A DNA stretch of 64,000 nt from assembly GCF_050908995.1 (NCBI RefSeq), contig NC_135126.1, forward strand, positions 8,246,001 through 8,310,000, written 5' to 3'. The DNA is from Andrena cerasifolii. Its lineage: Eukaryota > Arthropoda > Insecta > Hymenoptera > Andrenidae. The position numbers were made by a program, and so were the translations under genes. The notes below the pieces were generated by a model that was given only the letters and a program-made list of their open reading frames with translations, did no database searches and was not told the DNA's origin. Shown here piece by piece: positions 1-11,595 of the stretch (position 1 is its first letter; every line of letters starts with the position of its first letter).

Positions 1-1483
1 TGCTGCGCGCAGACGTAAGTCTATCACGAGATGAGATCCATCCGCCGACGTGACCGAGCGTGTATCATTGTTCTCGGGGTTGTTTCAGGGCCGTGCTGGA
101 GAGCCTCAAGTTAGAATCGTTTCAGTGGAACAACGCACCAGTGATCACGTTCCTGGTGGTTTACTGCATCACGCAGTTCGTGTTTTTCTCTCTGGTGCCT
201 GTTATATTGTTCGAGTCGGGTGCGACCGCGTTGCAACTGGCGTTGCTCACTGCGGACTCGTTCAACGTTCTGTCCGGGATGTTGGTCCATCATTATAAGG
301 TATTCTTCTTAATTTAAGACACCCTCCGTGGAGTTTTGTTACGCGAACTCTTAGGTTCTCCCATATATTCGAATTAAGTGACAAGGCGCGCCCGTACTGG
401 CGATACGAACGACGCGGAATACACGTGTTCGCGCATTAACGGACTCATTCCACCTGTTCCAGTTTCACGCATTGTATTTCGTCTCGTACACGCTAACAAT
501 GGCTGGCATATACATATACGCGATAAAGAGAACGCCGATGTCGTCGAACTCGCGGAGGCAACACATTGAACCCCCTGTTCCAGATTACAGGTAACGTTTA
601 CGATTTCATCTACAGTATGAATCAGTTAGACTCGTGTATAATTCGGCTTAGTTATACAGGAAGCTACCAACCCCCAAAATGACGAAGATTAATTAAATTT
701 GTGATCTTTCAAATCTTGTGATCTTTATTCTGCAAAAAATTACCAATTCATAGAACAACCCTGACATTATACCAAATCATTAAAACCTCCAAGCTGTAGT
801 TCACTTTTAGGCTCAAAGGACAAAAATTGCAGAGAATTTAAAATAATATTACTACTCGCTATTAAATAAAGTATTAAAAAACATTGTGGAATAATAAGAA
901 GAAATAAAATATACCCTATAGGAATAAAGCTACTTTTTTTAACAATTAAAAGCTTTAAACTGAAACTCAGTTTCAGATCATTAGGGGTTGGTAGCTTTCT
1001 GAAGAGAGTAGAAAAGCACGTTGATATAGTCGAGGACGTTATTTGAATGTTCTCGATGTTTTCGATTTAAATTTCCATTTATAGAGAGAAAACAGATGAA
1101 CCTATATAACTTTGCTACTAGGATAAGAACAGAATAAGAATTCCCTCTTATAGCCCCAGAGACTTGTAATCTCCCCTGTGTTGTCCTCTAACAAGCTCCA
1201 ACCCTTACTATATATATGTATAACGTTACCCTGTGACTGATAAGAAATTAACAAAGAATCGAACGTGAATTAAAGTGACGTCATTTTAAGACACATGTCT
1301 CATCCCGATGTCGGGGAGGTGGAAATGGCGACAAGCTCAAGGATGTCTGGGGTGAGTGGCACGTTAGATATGAGGGCGTCTACCCTCGGTAGCGAAAGGG
1401 AAACGATGGAAGCGACGAGCTTGCCACCGAGCGTTAGCTCTGACACAGCCTTCACCTCCTTCTACGGCAGCTATTACGACTAA
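1..1483 (+). CDS. SLC35F1/F2-like membrane transporter, 3' end (partial)
   Basis: This is the C-terminal part of a drug/metabolite-transporter superfamily protein; its 5' exons lie before the window. Exons I infer are 1-14 (tail of an exon, donor GTAAGT), 89-299, 463-590 and 1291-1483, with TAA/TGA-type stop at 1481-1483. The splice phases agree throughout. The joined product reads QTAVLES, then a membrane segment (VITFLVVYCITQFVFFSLVP), then the signature-like ATALQLALLTADSFNVLSG, then YKFHALYFVSY and a last hydrophobic helix, followed by a Ser/Thr-rich cytosolic tail. The LLTAD block followed by a HYKF.ALY.vSy block is what I know from SLC35F1/F2/F6. The substrate of that group is poorly defined, so none is assigned. 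The last acceptor (TTTTAAG) is weak, so the tail exon is slightly less certain than the membrane exons. The next gene downstream is CTR9 on the same strand. Confidence 0.85.
658..1000. mobile_element. Small inverted-repeat element (MITE-like) in the SLC35F-like last intron
   Basis: The left end carries GAAGCTACCAACCCCC and the right end carries GGGGTTGGTAGCTTTC, an inverted repeat of about 17 bp enclosing an AT-rich core of roughly 340 bp. It lies inside the intron 591-1290. No coding capacity is visible, and I could not define a clear target-site duplication, so the superfamily is left open. Confidence 0.65.
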
Positions 1484-2022
1484 AGCGTCGTGAGAAATAT
1501 CGCACGGCGATCCAGGAAACGTAAACCGTCCACGGTTTCGCTCCTGTTAATGTTTCACGCGAGATTTTAAATCGACGATCGCGAGATCGCTCCTCCCGTT
1601 TACGCGACACCCCGACAACACGGATAATTAGGAATATCTTCATCGATTAAGTTTGTAATACGCGTTACGACGTTCCGATTAATCAAAACGTTTTTCTAAC
1701 AATCTAACCAATTTTAATATCGATCAATAATATAAACACGATCTTCGTTTAGATATTTATGGATACACAAGTATTATATACATTCTTGTTGCTCAAGATA
1801 GTTTGTAAATTATAGAGGTAATACGACTAATTGTTACTAGGTTCGAGTACGAACAGACGTTAACTAATTTCCCGTTGTAAAGTGATGAATACGGATCTAT
1901 GGTAATTATTTTCTACCATCCTCCATGCTGTTTTCGTTGGCGAGTTACGCTTAACATGCTCCATCGTCCATACACGTGTCAAAAAGTTGTTTCATGTATT
2001 CTGTATATTTTTTTCAAATAAA
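1484..2022 (+). terminator. 3' UTR and polyadenylation signal of the SLC35F-like gene
   Basis: An AT-rich stretch follows the stop codon, with AATAAA at 2017-2022. No splice sites or coding sequence are obvious. The end of the transcript is inferred to lie shortly after 2022, about 200 bp before the CTR9 start codon. Confidence 0.6.
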
Positions 2023-2226
2023 GTAATGAATCAAGGCGAACCCCATTATTGTATTTCTTTCCCCGATTGTTTACTTACTCCATGGCAGCAAGGAACCACG
2101 CGCCGCACCGTCCGGTGAATTGCCACTTTCGTACTATTCAAAGAGCCGCGTCCTTTCTCGTGTTTACCATCCATTTAATGGGACATCTGTTGGCCACGCT
2201 ACGTGAAAATCAGTGACGATGCCGCA
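2023..2226 (+). promoter_or_regulatory. Compact CTR9 promoter / 5' UTR
   Basis: Only about 200 bp separate the upstream polyadenylation signal from the CTR9 start. A TCAGTG at 2210-2215 matches the arthropod initiator core TCAGT and would give a very short leader of about 15 nt. No TATA box is evident. The promoter call rests on position and this short motif only. Confidence 0.4.
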
Positions 2227-2242
2227 ATGGCGAGTTCCATAG
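2219..2242 (+). other. Short upstream ORF overlapping the CTR9 start
   Basis: An ATG at 2219 opens a seven-codon frame ending in TAG at 2240-2242, out of frame with and overlapping the CTR9 ATG at 2227. The CTR9 ATG has the better context (GCCGCAATGG). If the transcript starts at or before 2212, scanning ribosomes would meet this upstream ATG first. Any effect on translation is inference. Confidence 0.4.
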
Positions 2243-5200
2243 AGATTCCGCTTCGCGACACAGACGAGGTGAATATTATCGTTTCTAATCCCTCGGTTTC
2301 TTATTTCTAAGCCGTTGGGAGCAAGCTAGACGAGCCCTGTCGTACGTCCGTTAAGTGCAACTTGAAATTCTTGCCGACAGTCTTGATAAGAGGACCTAAT
2401 CGTCAATCTAACCTCTCCAAGGAATGCTTGTGCAATAAAGCGTACACAGTACACAGAGTGCTGCAGTTCTATGTACAATGTTACTCGAGCACACTAGAAT
2501 TTAATCTACAATACCAATACACGAGTGCCTGTCACTTTCTCACTTGCTTCGATCGAATTGTTTTCGCTCTGCCCGTTGGCTTTATTTTCTTCATGTTTCT
2601 CCACTGTATGCCTGACTTTGTAATACGTTCACTAAAATGTCGCTCGCTAGGCTACTTGTCAATTAAACTGATTCAATAAATCGAATTATTCATCCACCGT
2701 TTGTCTAATTAAATGCCTACCATGCCGTTGCATTAATTCGTTCCACGCCCTTGTTAATTTGCCCGTTGCATTCTATCAGGTAATAGAACTCTACCTCGAC
2801 CAGTTACCAGAAGGAGATGAAGTTCTTGGGATCTTACGCCAAGAACATGCGCAACTTAATATCTGGGTCAATTTGGCCGTATGTATCTAAAGTTTTTAAA
2901 AGTTCCGATAGGTACGACTAGGAAGAAGCAACGTGTGAAACATATGGCTTTTCATTGCAGCTGGAATACTATAAGCAGCATAAGATCGAAGATTTTATTA
3001 AAATACTTGAATCTTCTCGGATCGATGCGAATATTGATTACCGTGACTATGAGAAAGATCAAATGCGTGCGTTGGACATGCTGGCTGCGTACTATGTCCA
3101 GGAAGCCAACAGGGAGAAGAATAAGGACAAGAAGAGAGACCTGTTCACAAAAGCTACGCTATTGTATACAACTGCTGATAAGATCATTATGTATGACCAG
3201 GTATGTTCCGCTCGTATTCGTTCGATGAATGTTTAAGGGATCATTCTGGTAATCACGCCGCAAAATTCAACAACATTTAGGCTTTTTCTTCTGAGTGAAT
3301 ACAATGAATAACAATGTCAAACTTTTTTTTTCAGTTATTAAGCTACTTGTAATGTACGCGGAACAATTTTTTAAATACACTTTTAATTGTGTTTTTTCAA
3401 TGTTATCTGGAGTTCAAAATCGCGCCTTTGAAAAGAAATACCTCCCTGGCGGGAGTGATTTCAGCTCACAGACTCATCTGAAACAAAAAAACCAAGCTGA
3501 TTCTTAATCATTATGAGTACCGCTATCGCAGGTGCCAGAATTAGCTATGTAAGTCAAAATTTAACAAAATTGCACGCCTTCAAACTTCAAGTTTCAAAAT
3601 CTTCCATTCTTGAAGTTTCAATGCGCGCAATTTTATTAAATTTTCACTTACGTGGCTAATTCTGGCACCAGCGATAGCGGTACTCGTGATGATTACGAAT
3701 CAGATTGGTTTTTTTGTCTCAGATGAGTCTGTGAGCTGATATCACTCCCGCCGTCTTTTCAAAGGCGCGATTTTTAAATCTAGATAACGTTGAAAAAACA
3801 CAATTAAAAGTGTATGTAAAAAATTGTTCTGTATACATTACAAATAGCTTCATAAATGAAAAAAAGTTTGTTATTGTTATTCATTGTATTCACTAAGAAA
3901 AAAAAGCCTGAATGTTGACGAATTTTGCGGCGCGATTACCAGAATGACCCCTTAAGGCTATTTATGTTTCCTACATGAACGATGATTAATTTTCAAGAAT
4001 CATTTACTCGGCCGAGCTTACTTTTGCCTCTTGGAAGGCGATAAGATGGATCAAGCCGATGCCCAGTTCAATTTTGTGTTGAACCAATCTCCTAATAACA
4101 TCCCATCCCTACTCGGTAAAGCGTGTATAGCATTCAACAAGAAGGATTACAGGGGCGCGCTTGCCTTTTACAAGAAAGCTTTGAGAACGAATCCAAACTG
4201 CCCAGCTGCTGTAAGGCTGGGAATGGGACACTGTTTTATGAAATTGAATAACCAAGAAAAAGCGCGTCTAGCATTTGAGAGAGCTTTGCAACTAGATGGC
4301 CAATGTGTTGGAGCGTTGGTCGGACTTTCGGTACTGAAACTCAACCAGCAACAGCCCGATAGTATTAGAACCGGAGTGCAAATGTTGTCTAAAGCTTACA
4401 CGATCGATTCGACGAATCCTATGGTGTTGAACCACTTGGCAAACCACTTCTTCTTTAAAAAAGATTATAACAAGGTGCAGCACTTGGCACTTCACGCCTT
4501 TCACAATACCGAGAACGAAGCTATGCGAGCGGAAAGTTGCTACCAATTAGCCAGAGCATTCCATGTTCAGGTGAATCCCCTGCTAACAGATTATTTTGAA
4601 TACTTTCTAAGGCCTTGATAATTAATTGATTTATTTCAGGGCGACTATGATCAAGCGTTTCAATATTATTATCAAGCAACTCAGTTTGCCCCTCCGGTTT
4701 TCGTGTTACCGCACTTTGGTTTAGGTCAGATGTACGTTTATCGCGGTGACGCAGAAAACGTAAGTGTAACTTTGTGCGCACGATGTGGAGACAGTGCAAC
4801 GAACTTTACTAAGTTGCTGCTCTCTTACAGGCAGCACAATGTTTCGAAAAAGTATTAAAAGCACAACCAGGCAATTACGAAACAATGAAAATTCTTGGGT
4901 CCCTGTACGCGAATTCGAGTTCTCAATCGAAGCGCGACATTGCCAAAAATCATCTTCGGAAAGTAACGGAACAGTTTCCTGACGATGTTGAAGCGTGGAT
5001 CGAGTTGGCTCAAATATTGGAACAAAGTGACCTTAATGCAGCCTTAAATGCGTACGGTACTGCTACCAGAATCTTAAAAGAGAAAGTTGAAGCGGACATA
5101 CCACCCGAAATTCTAAATAACGTTGGAGCTTTACATTATAGGTTTGTATCTTGTCGTATCTTCTCAATCCGTCTCTCATTTTCCACTTAAATTTAACATT

Positions 5201-8200
5201 TACCGTCGTGCTGAAGGCTTGGAAATTTAGAAGAAGCTAGAAAAAACTTGGAGGAATCTCTGGCGCGTTCCAAAGCCGATGCCTTACATGACTCTGTGTA
5301 CTATAATTCGATCGGTGTTACGACTACGTATAATTTAGCACGACTGAACGAAGCTTTATGTATCTTTGATAAAGCGGAAAAGCTGTACAAAGACATTTTG
5401 AAAGAGCACCCGAATTACGTAGACTGTTATTTACGACTCGGCTGTATGGCTCGTGACAAAGGGCAAATTTACGAGGCCTCTGATTGGTTTAAAGATGCTC
5501 TGAGAATTAACAATGAACATCCAGACGCGTGGTCCCTTTTGGGCAATTTGCACTTGGCCAAAATGGAGTGGGGGCCTGGGCAGAAGAAATTCGAGAGAAT
5601 TCTAAAAAATCCAACATCAAGCACGGATGCTTATTCTTTGATCGCTTTGGGAAACATTTGGTTGCAGACATTACATCAAAGTGGAAAAGACAAGGATCGA
5701 GAAAAGCGTCATCAAGATAGAGCGTTAGCCATGTATAAGCAGGTATTACAAGAAGAAATGGAAAAAATTCATCTTCGAATGTTCTTATGCTATTGTGTAT
5801 ATGAAATTTGTAGGTTTTGCGAAATGATCCTAAAAATATATGGGCAGCGAACGGAATTGGGGCTGTATTAGCGCATAAAGGCTGCGTGAATGAAGCCAGA
5901 GATATTTTCGCCCAGGTTCGAGAAGCGACAGCAGAATTTTGTGACGTCTGGCTAAACATTGCGCACATTTATGTGGAACAGAAACAATTTGTTAGCGCTA
6001 TTCAAATGGTAACTATTCGCCCCATGTTCAATATCGCGACCCGAATACGCAGTGATACCGATGCTACTTTGTAAATGTATGCTATGTTGCAGTACGAAAA
6101 TTGCCTCCGCAAATTCTATAAATATCATCACGTTGAAGTCCTCCAATACCTCGGGAGAGCTTACTTTAAAGCTGGCAAATTGAAAGAAGCAAAATTGACG
6201 TTGTTGAAGGTAAAGAAGAATAATTATTTACTCCATTGGCAGTTGGATTTCTTAAAGAAGTGAAGTAACAAATTATTTGAATTACTGATAGGCGCGAAGG
6301 GTAGCCCCGCAAGATACCGTTTTGCTGTACAACATTGCGCTTGTGCTGCAACGCTTGGCAACGCAAATTTTAAAAGACGAAAAATCCACTCTGACGACTG
6401 TACTGCAGGCAGTCCATGAATTAGGACTGTCGCATAAATACTTCCAATATTTGTCAACGCACGGAGACAGAATGGAGCAGCTTGCGGAGGCAGAGGCCAG
6501 AAGGTGCCAAGATTTACTATCGCAAGCGCAGTATCATGTCGCTCGGGCTAGAAGATTGGACGAGGAGGAAAAGATGCTGAGGAGGAAGCAAGAAGAAGAA
6601 AGGTAACGCGACGAGTGTAACCAAATAGCGTGGAAAATGTGTTTCATAGCAAGCTGAATGTTGACCTACATTATACTCTTGAAATATTTTACAGGCAAGC
6701 GTTTAAAATGCGCCAAACTGAGGAACAACGCAAGCTCGAGGAAATGCGGCGCCAGAAAGAAGAGGAGATGTTACAGAAACGACAAGAGTACGTTGAAAAG
6801 ACCAAGAATGCCGTGGTATTCGGGGACATGCCTTCAGAGAAGCCTGGAAGGAAAGGAAAGAAGATACGCACCGACCAGTACATCAGTGACAGTGGTGGTT
6901 CTGGAAGGGATGAAGGAAGGGAGGAAGCTCCGAGAGAAAGAAAACGCAAGAGGAAAGCGAGTGGCGACCGCAAAGACAGAAAGAGTAAAGGCAAAGCTAG
7001 GCGTAAGAAAGATGCTGGAAGTGGAGATAGTGGTGAGTTTACCACTTTACTTTTCCCCATGCAATCATCAATGGCTGAAAGGACCATTAATACTATTTTG
7101 CAATTCAATATTCAGGTTCAGACAGCGACCGACCCAAGCCAAAACGTGGAAGGAAGACTGGAGTTACTAGAAAGGATAAGGGATCTCGTAAAGGCACATC
7201 TGAAACTTCAAAGGGTAAAATGCCCTTGTCGAAGGAAACTATATCGACCAGTGAATCCGATAGTGATTCAGGACTTAAGATTGCCAGCGGGTAAGAATGA
7301 TTCTAAGGACCGGATGCATGCTGAAGAATATACCGAATGGATTAATATCACGTCGATAATTTCATTTTTAGGGGCGAAAGCGGCAACGATGGGCACCCAC
7401 GAGGAAGCAGAAGAATCGCCTCCGACTCTGAAGGTTCCCGCGCCTCGCGCTCTAGATCCGCTTCCAGATCGAAGTCCAGGAGCCGTTCTAGAAGTAGCTC
7501 GCGATCGCGATCACGATCGGGATCTCGATCACGATCAGGTTCACGATCAAGATCAAGATCACGATCACGATCAAGATCACGATCACGATCAAGATCACGA
7601 TCAAGATCACGATCACGATCGCAGTCCCGATCGCAGTCCCGCTCGCGATCCAGGTCTCGATCTGGTTCAAAATCGAGAAGCCCTTCGCGTAGACCATCCC
7701 GATCAAGGTCTGGCTCGGCGAAGAGCGGATCGCGATCGAGATCAGAATCTAGATCAAGGTCTAGATCAAGGTCAGGCTCGAGGAAGAGTAAGTCGCGTTC
7801 AAGATCGGCCAGTGGCTCGAGGAAAAGTGGATCGCAGCCAAGATCGAGATCAGGATCCAGAGGTAGTGGATCGAGATCGAGGTCGCCCAGCGGCTCCAGG
7901 AAAGCTATGTCACGGTCGAGGTCCAGGTCAAGATCAAGGTCAAGATCGAGGTCAAGAAGTGGTTCGCGATCGGGCGGGGAAGAGCGGAAATCAAGAAGCA
8001 AAAGCCGATCGAAATCAAGGTCTGTTCTAAAATGTCTATTTAATTATAGAGGATCGCCTGAAAGTTGATTTTATTGATAAGGAAGCTCGATAGAACAACA
8101 TTTTTTACTTAAAATTTCCGATCTGTGTGTGGAAACGAATTCGCGGCGGTTGTACCATATACTATAATACGTTAATCTACTATCTCGTTGAATGCAGCAT

Positions 8201-8340
8201 CGACGAACTGGCTAATTCTCTCCTCGCGACGTTTTTGTTGCAGATCTGCTACTCCGGAATCCAGAAAGTCGGTATCTGGCAGTGATGTGGGTTCGCGGCA
8301 TTCAAGCTCGGACAGGGCCGGTGGAAGCGACAGCGACTAA
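2227..8340 (+). CDS. CTR9: CTR9, TPR scaffold subunit of the PAF1 elongation complex
   Basis: CTR9 is a nuclear tetratricopeptide scaffold of the PAF1 complex, which travels with RNA polymerase II and supports elongation and histone modification. Coding exons are 2227-2268, 2780-2878, 2961-3200, 3998-4570, 4640-4759, 4831-5141, 5217-5742, 5814-6008, 6093-6209, 6292-6602, 6695-7032, 7116-7290, 7372-8019 and 8244-8340. All have GT-AG borders and consistent phase, giving 1263 residues against about 1170 in human. The N-terminus IEIPLRDTDEVIELYLDQLP and blocks such as NQSPNNIPSLLGKACIAFNK, NPMVLNHLANHFFFKKDY, HPNYVDCYLRLGCMARDKG and EWGPGQKKFERIL are near-identical to animal CTR9. TPR repeats span about residues 45-800. 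A charged, probably coiled-coil stretch (EEEKMLRRKQ... to YVEKTKN) follows to about 890, then a basic/SD-rich linker, then an RS domain (about 1039-1231). The protein ends in GGSDSD. The RS tail is the odd part: human CTR9 has an acidic serine-rich tail instead. Confidence 0.97.
3237..3951. mobile_element. TTAA-flanked foldback element in CTR9 intron 3
   Basis: The whole 715-bp segment is a long imperfect palindrome. The left end (GGGATCATTCTGGTAATC) mirrors the right end (GATTACCAGAATGACCCC), and the arms continue to pair almost to the centre near 3590. TTAA stands immediately outside both ends (3233-3236 and 3952-3955), consistent with a TTAA target-site duplication. It fills nearly all of intron 3 (3201-3997). 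No transposase frame is visible, so it is non-autonomous. Confidence 0.85.
7439..8019 (+). repeat. CTR9: RS-encoding low-complexity repeat in CTR9 exon 13
   Basis: In the spliced CTR9 frame this stretch reads as nearly unbroken Arg-Ser dipeptides with interspersed Gly, Lys and Pro. The core at about 7511-7625 is a near-tandem hexamer array of GATCAC/GATCAA units encoding (SR)n. Further on, codons vary more (AGG TCT, AGA TCA, CGA TCG), so the outer part is older or selected at protein level. The other plus frame reads as Asp/His/Gln repeats and the minus strand as Asp/Leu/Arg repeats; both are shadows. Confidence 0.9.
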
Positions 8341-8671
8341 ACCCGATTTTCGAGTGAACACAACCAACTGCACACGCGAAAACTTCACACTAACGGAGAA
8401 TTACGCGTACACTTCCCTCACGAGTGAAATTTACATATGAAATATACTAATTCCCCAATATATCCCTCAGAACACATTCAAGCGCCACGGAGGGAAACCG
8501 TTTCGGAAACGGCGCTTTCGATCATCGAAGCGCGCGCTCCAACTACGCGAAAACTCGAATGCGCGTAACTCAAGGAGCGAGTATGTAACGAAGCGACGAG
8601 TCTTCTTTACGCACGATTTTTCTCGGTACTGTTCAGTTTCAGTTTCTACCATTAATTATAATAACAATAAA
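8341..8671 (+). terminator. CTR9: CTR9 3' UTR with polyadenylation signal
   Basis: Non-coding sequence follows the TAA at 8338-8340. The first AATAAA is at 8666-8671. Further AATAAA-like motifs near 8807 and 8974 could serve as distal sites. No other gene feature is visible up to about 9000. Confidence 0.55.
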
Positions 8672-9073
8672 CGAGCAAAGTATTACTTCCTGACGTAAAA
8701 GGTAACTTGTAATTTTATGAAAAATTACCACAATTTCATATGTAAATTAGTTCGACTTGCAAACAGACGTTACTCTTCCTAATTATCAGTCTGTTGATAC
8801 TTTGTACAATAAACGAATAGCTCTAATCGATATTATTCACAGGAGATGTTGATTATTAAACGAATAGCAGAGAACTTAGTAAACTATCCTCTTAATTACG
8901 TTAGCCATTGTAATGCGAGCGAAATGTAATTTTCTGTTAACAACGAACGAATCGTTTTATATTAAAAACCATCAATAAAAATATATTGAAATCGCTTCTA
9001 CCGTTGTGTTTCTATCGAGTCCACTTGCGTGCATTTAAAATTGATTAAAATATCACAGTTTCGCGTGGCAAAG

Positions 9074-9148
9074 ATGCCCGCGCGACATGTGTCCTCCGCG
9101 TATCGATCGCGACAGTCGCGTAAAGTGAATTATTCGCGTTTACTCGAG
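9074..9148 (+). CDS. Possible first coding exon of an unidentified gene
   Basis: An ATG at 9074 opens 25 codons (MPARHVSSAYRSRQSRKVNY...LLE) that run in phase 0 into a strong donor, GAG|GTGAGT, at 9148/9149. I do not recognise the peptide and could not find a convincing next exon, so this may be chance. It cannot be a coding exon of the TMEM272-like gene, because that gene's first coding exon has an in-frame stop before its ATG. Confidence 0.2.
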
Positions 9149-10397
9149 GTGAGTGACACACCTACAGTATCTATCGTTTTAAGCTACAGTTTCCCAGCGT
9201 CTATACACGTAATGGCCTCTCACCTTGTCTTCTATAGCTGTTGTACCTGGCAATGCGACGCATTTGTGCTATCACCTGCTGTAATGGCCCTCGACACGAA
9301 AACATGAATCATTCGATTGTTTATATTCCCCGTTTCTAATCGCCGGGTGCAATCGTCAATTAACAACGGAGTAAACTGCACATGTGCATTTACGTATTCA
9401 CAGCACACAAGGGATGCCCTTACCACCCCAGTATTTCCGCACTATGGTTCATTTCAGACACCGCCGTCTATAAAATTACACAGCTATCGCCTTGAACTCA
9501 ATTTCATGTACCAACATATTATACACCAAAGTTTAGTGCGCCCTGTTATTTTGCCTACGGACTTCGCAGAGGCCAGAAAGTTTCTTTGCCTTCTAGTCCT
9601 CTCCTCTTCCATTGAGAATAGAAGCGAAGGCAATTTTAAACTTCGTACACTCAAAATGTTTATCATTGCCAGCTGCACATTATCACTCTATGTATATTTT
9701 AGCTTATCGATCTGCAGTAGCTAGCTACGGCAATGGGAGGGGAAAGATTGCTGCAAGAACGTGTGCCGCGGAGAAGAGAGCGAGCATGATATTCCGTTGA
9801 AAAATCCTTTTGAACGCGAAATTGTTTCGGAGAACCCCGAGGGACATCAAAGTGTGAAACAGTCGCGGTTGCACGCCTCGCGGAAGCTCCTCTGTCATTT
9901 CCACTAGAACGAATCTTCTCACCCCTCGTTCGAATTCCTGCTGAACAGTTTCATCCGGAGCGAGCAGAAACTTGGCGTGTTTCGTTCGCCGGCAAAATTG
10001 CCGCCCCGAAACAAGTGTAGTTCATCGCGCGGCTGCTTTAATCCCGGCTGGTGCATAAACCGCGGCGCATCTAACGATGTATAACAGACCGGATTATGCT
10101 TTATAAATACGTAACAACGTTGTCAGGCGATGCTGACGACGGAGTCAATTCCCAAGGCCTGGATTTCCCATGAGTAATTTAAAGCTGCCTTACGATGCAA
10201 CTACCCCTTTGGACGCATTAATGTAGATCTAAGTAATTAGTCCACGTTCATCGATCTGTATGTAAAAAATACAGTGTACTGTAACTGTGAAAAATCGGCT
10301 CGCTACAGATAACAGCCCGAGACGTCGCTATATAGTACTTATCGTTATATCAAAGCGTTTAAACATTTAAGTGTACATTATGCATATGGCAGAGGTA
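9149..10397. other. Intergenic, no gene recognised
   Basis: Open frames here (for example 9317-9724, plus strand) have no recognisable domain, no homologous motif and no supporting splice structure. I see no repeats of note until the element starting at 10398. Confidence 0.6.
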
Positions 10398-11256
10398 GGG
10401 GAGACCGGGGCTAAAAGTTCCGGGGGTAAGTTGTTCCGACGGCTCTATCTTCAAAATAAAAAGAGCGTTGTACTTTAAATTATTTTTTCCGTGTGAGTTG
10501 ATCACGCCACTCTGTCGCCCACTTTAATAGCGTCCGCGACAGCGAATTGTGTGGTTGTAAGCAAGGACCTATTAGTCGCGTACCAGATAAGTAAAAAATT
10601 TTCTATCATTACTTTTTGGTCTATTTCAATTATTTAACGTCGATATTATAGATTGAATCGTTTTTATCGATCAAATGACATTTAAGAACATGGTGTAATA
10701 GTGTTTATCGTTTGAATACATGTATAAGCAGAATAGTCTTTGAAATTGCTACATGTGTCGGTAGGGGCTAGTTGTTACCGTGACTTGGGGCACGTTGTTA
10801 CCGTAAAAACTTGTCCCGCCGCAAATAGGTCTGTGAAGATAGCACCCCCAAATTCGATTTTTTAAAAAAAACTCAACGGCATTCGTTTGTTCATCGTATG
10901 CCCATGTTTGCTCATAAAAAAAATTCGTTTGCCCACCCTTCAAAAAAAAATTATGGCAAAAAAAAATTTGCATCAGCACCCCCATGAAAACATTTTAATG
11001 ATTTGTCGGTGGGAAATGATTGTCCTTCGTTTGCCCACGTTTGCCCATAAAAATTTTTTTTTTGCCCACCCTCCAAAAAAAGTTATGAACAAAATAAAAA
11101 ATTTGTCTTCATCACCCATCATGAATGCATTTCAATTTTTTAAAAGAAGGATACGAATATACCCGACCTGGCCACGTTTGCCCACTCTCAGATTTCATTT
11201 GCCCACCCTCCAGAATTTAAATAAAAAATAAAAACCTCGAAAAGAAGGGTACAGGT

Positions 11257-11595
11257 GAAGCGATCGCGTTAAAGTTCGATTTTTCTAGAAAATATTATCA
11301 AAATCGGTCTTTCAACGATGCAGTCCGTTAGTTTAGATGTAGAAGAGATTTGCCCATGCATTAATTTCGTATGCCCACCCTCCAGAATCGAATTATTAAT
11401 AAAGATAGCCAAGAAGTGCGGTACCCGTTGAAGCGATCGCGTTAAAGTTCGATTTTTCTGGAAAATATTATCGAAATCGTTCTTTCAACGATGCAGTTCA
11501 TTAGTTTAGATGTAAAAGAGATTTGCCCATGCATTAATTTCGTATGCCCACCCTCCAGAATCGAATTATTAATAAAGATAGCCAAGAAGTGCGTC
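11257..11595. repeat. Two tandem 173-bp units in the left arm
   Basis: Units at 11257-11429 and 11430-11595 both begin GAAGCGATCGCGTTAAAG and end in AAGATAGCCAAGAAGTGCG, with a few substitutions between them. Confidence 0.85.

Noticed and set aside
7348..8001. 217-codon minus-strand frame of Asp-Leu-Asp-Arg repeats
   Set aside because: Antisense shadow of the GATC-rich RS repeat.
6630..8030. 466-codon plus-strand open frame rich in Asp-His-Gln-Asp repeats
   Set aside because: It crosses CTR9 introns and uses a different frame in the RS exon; the spliced CTR9 frame explains the region fully.
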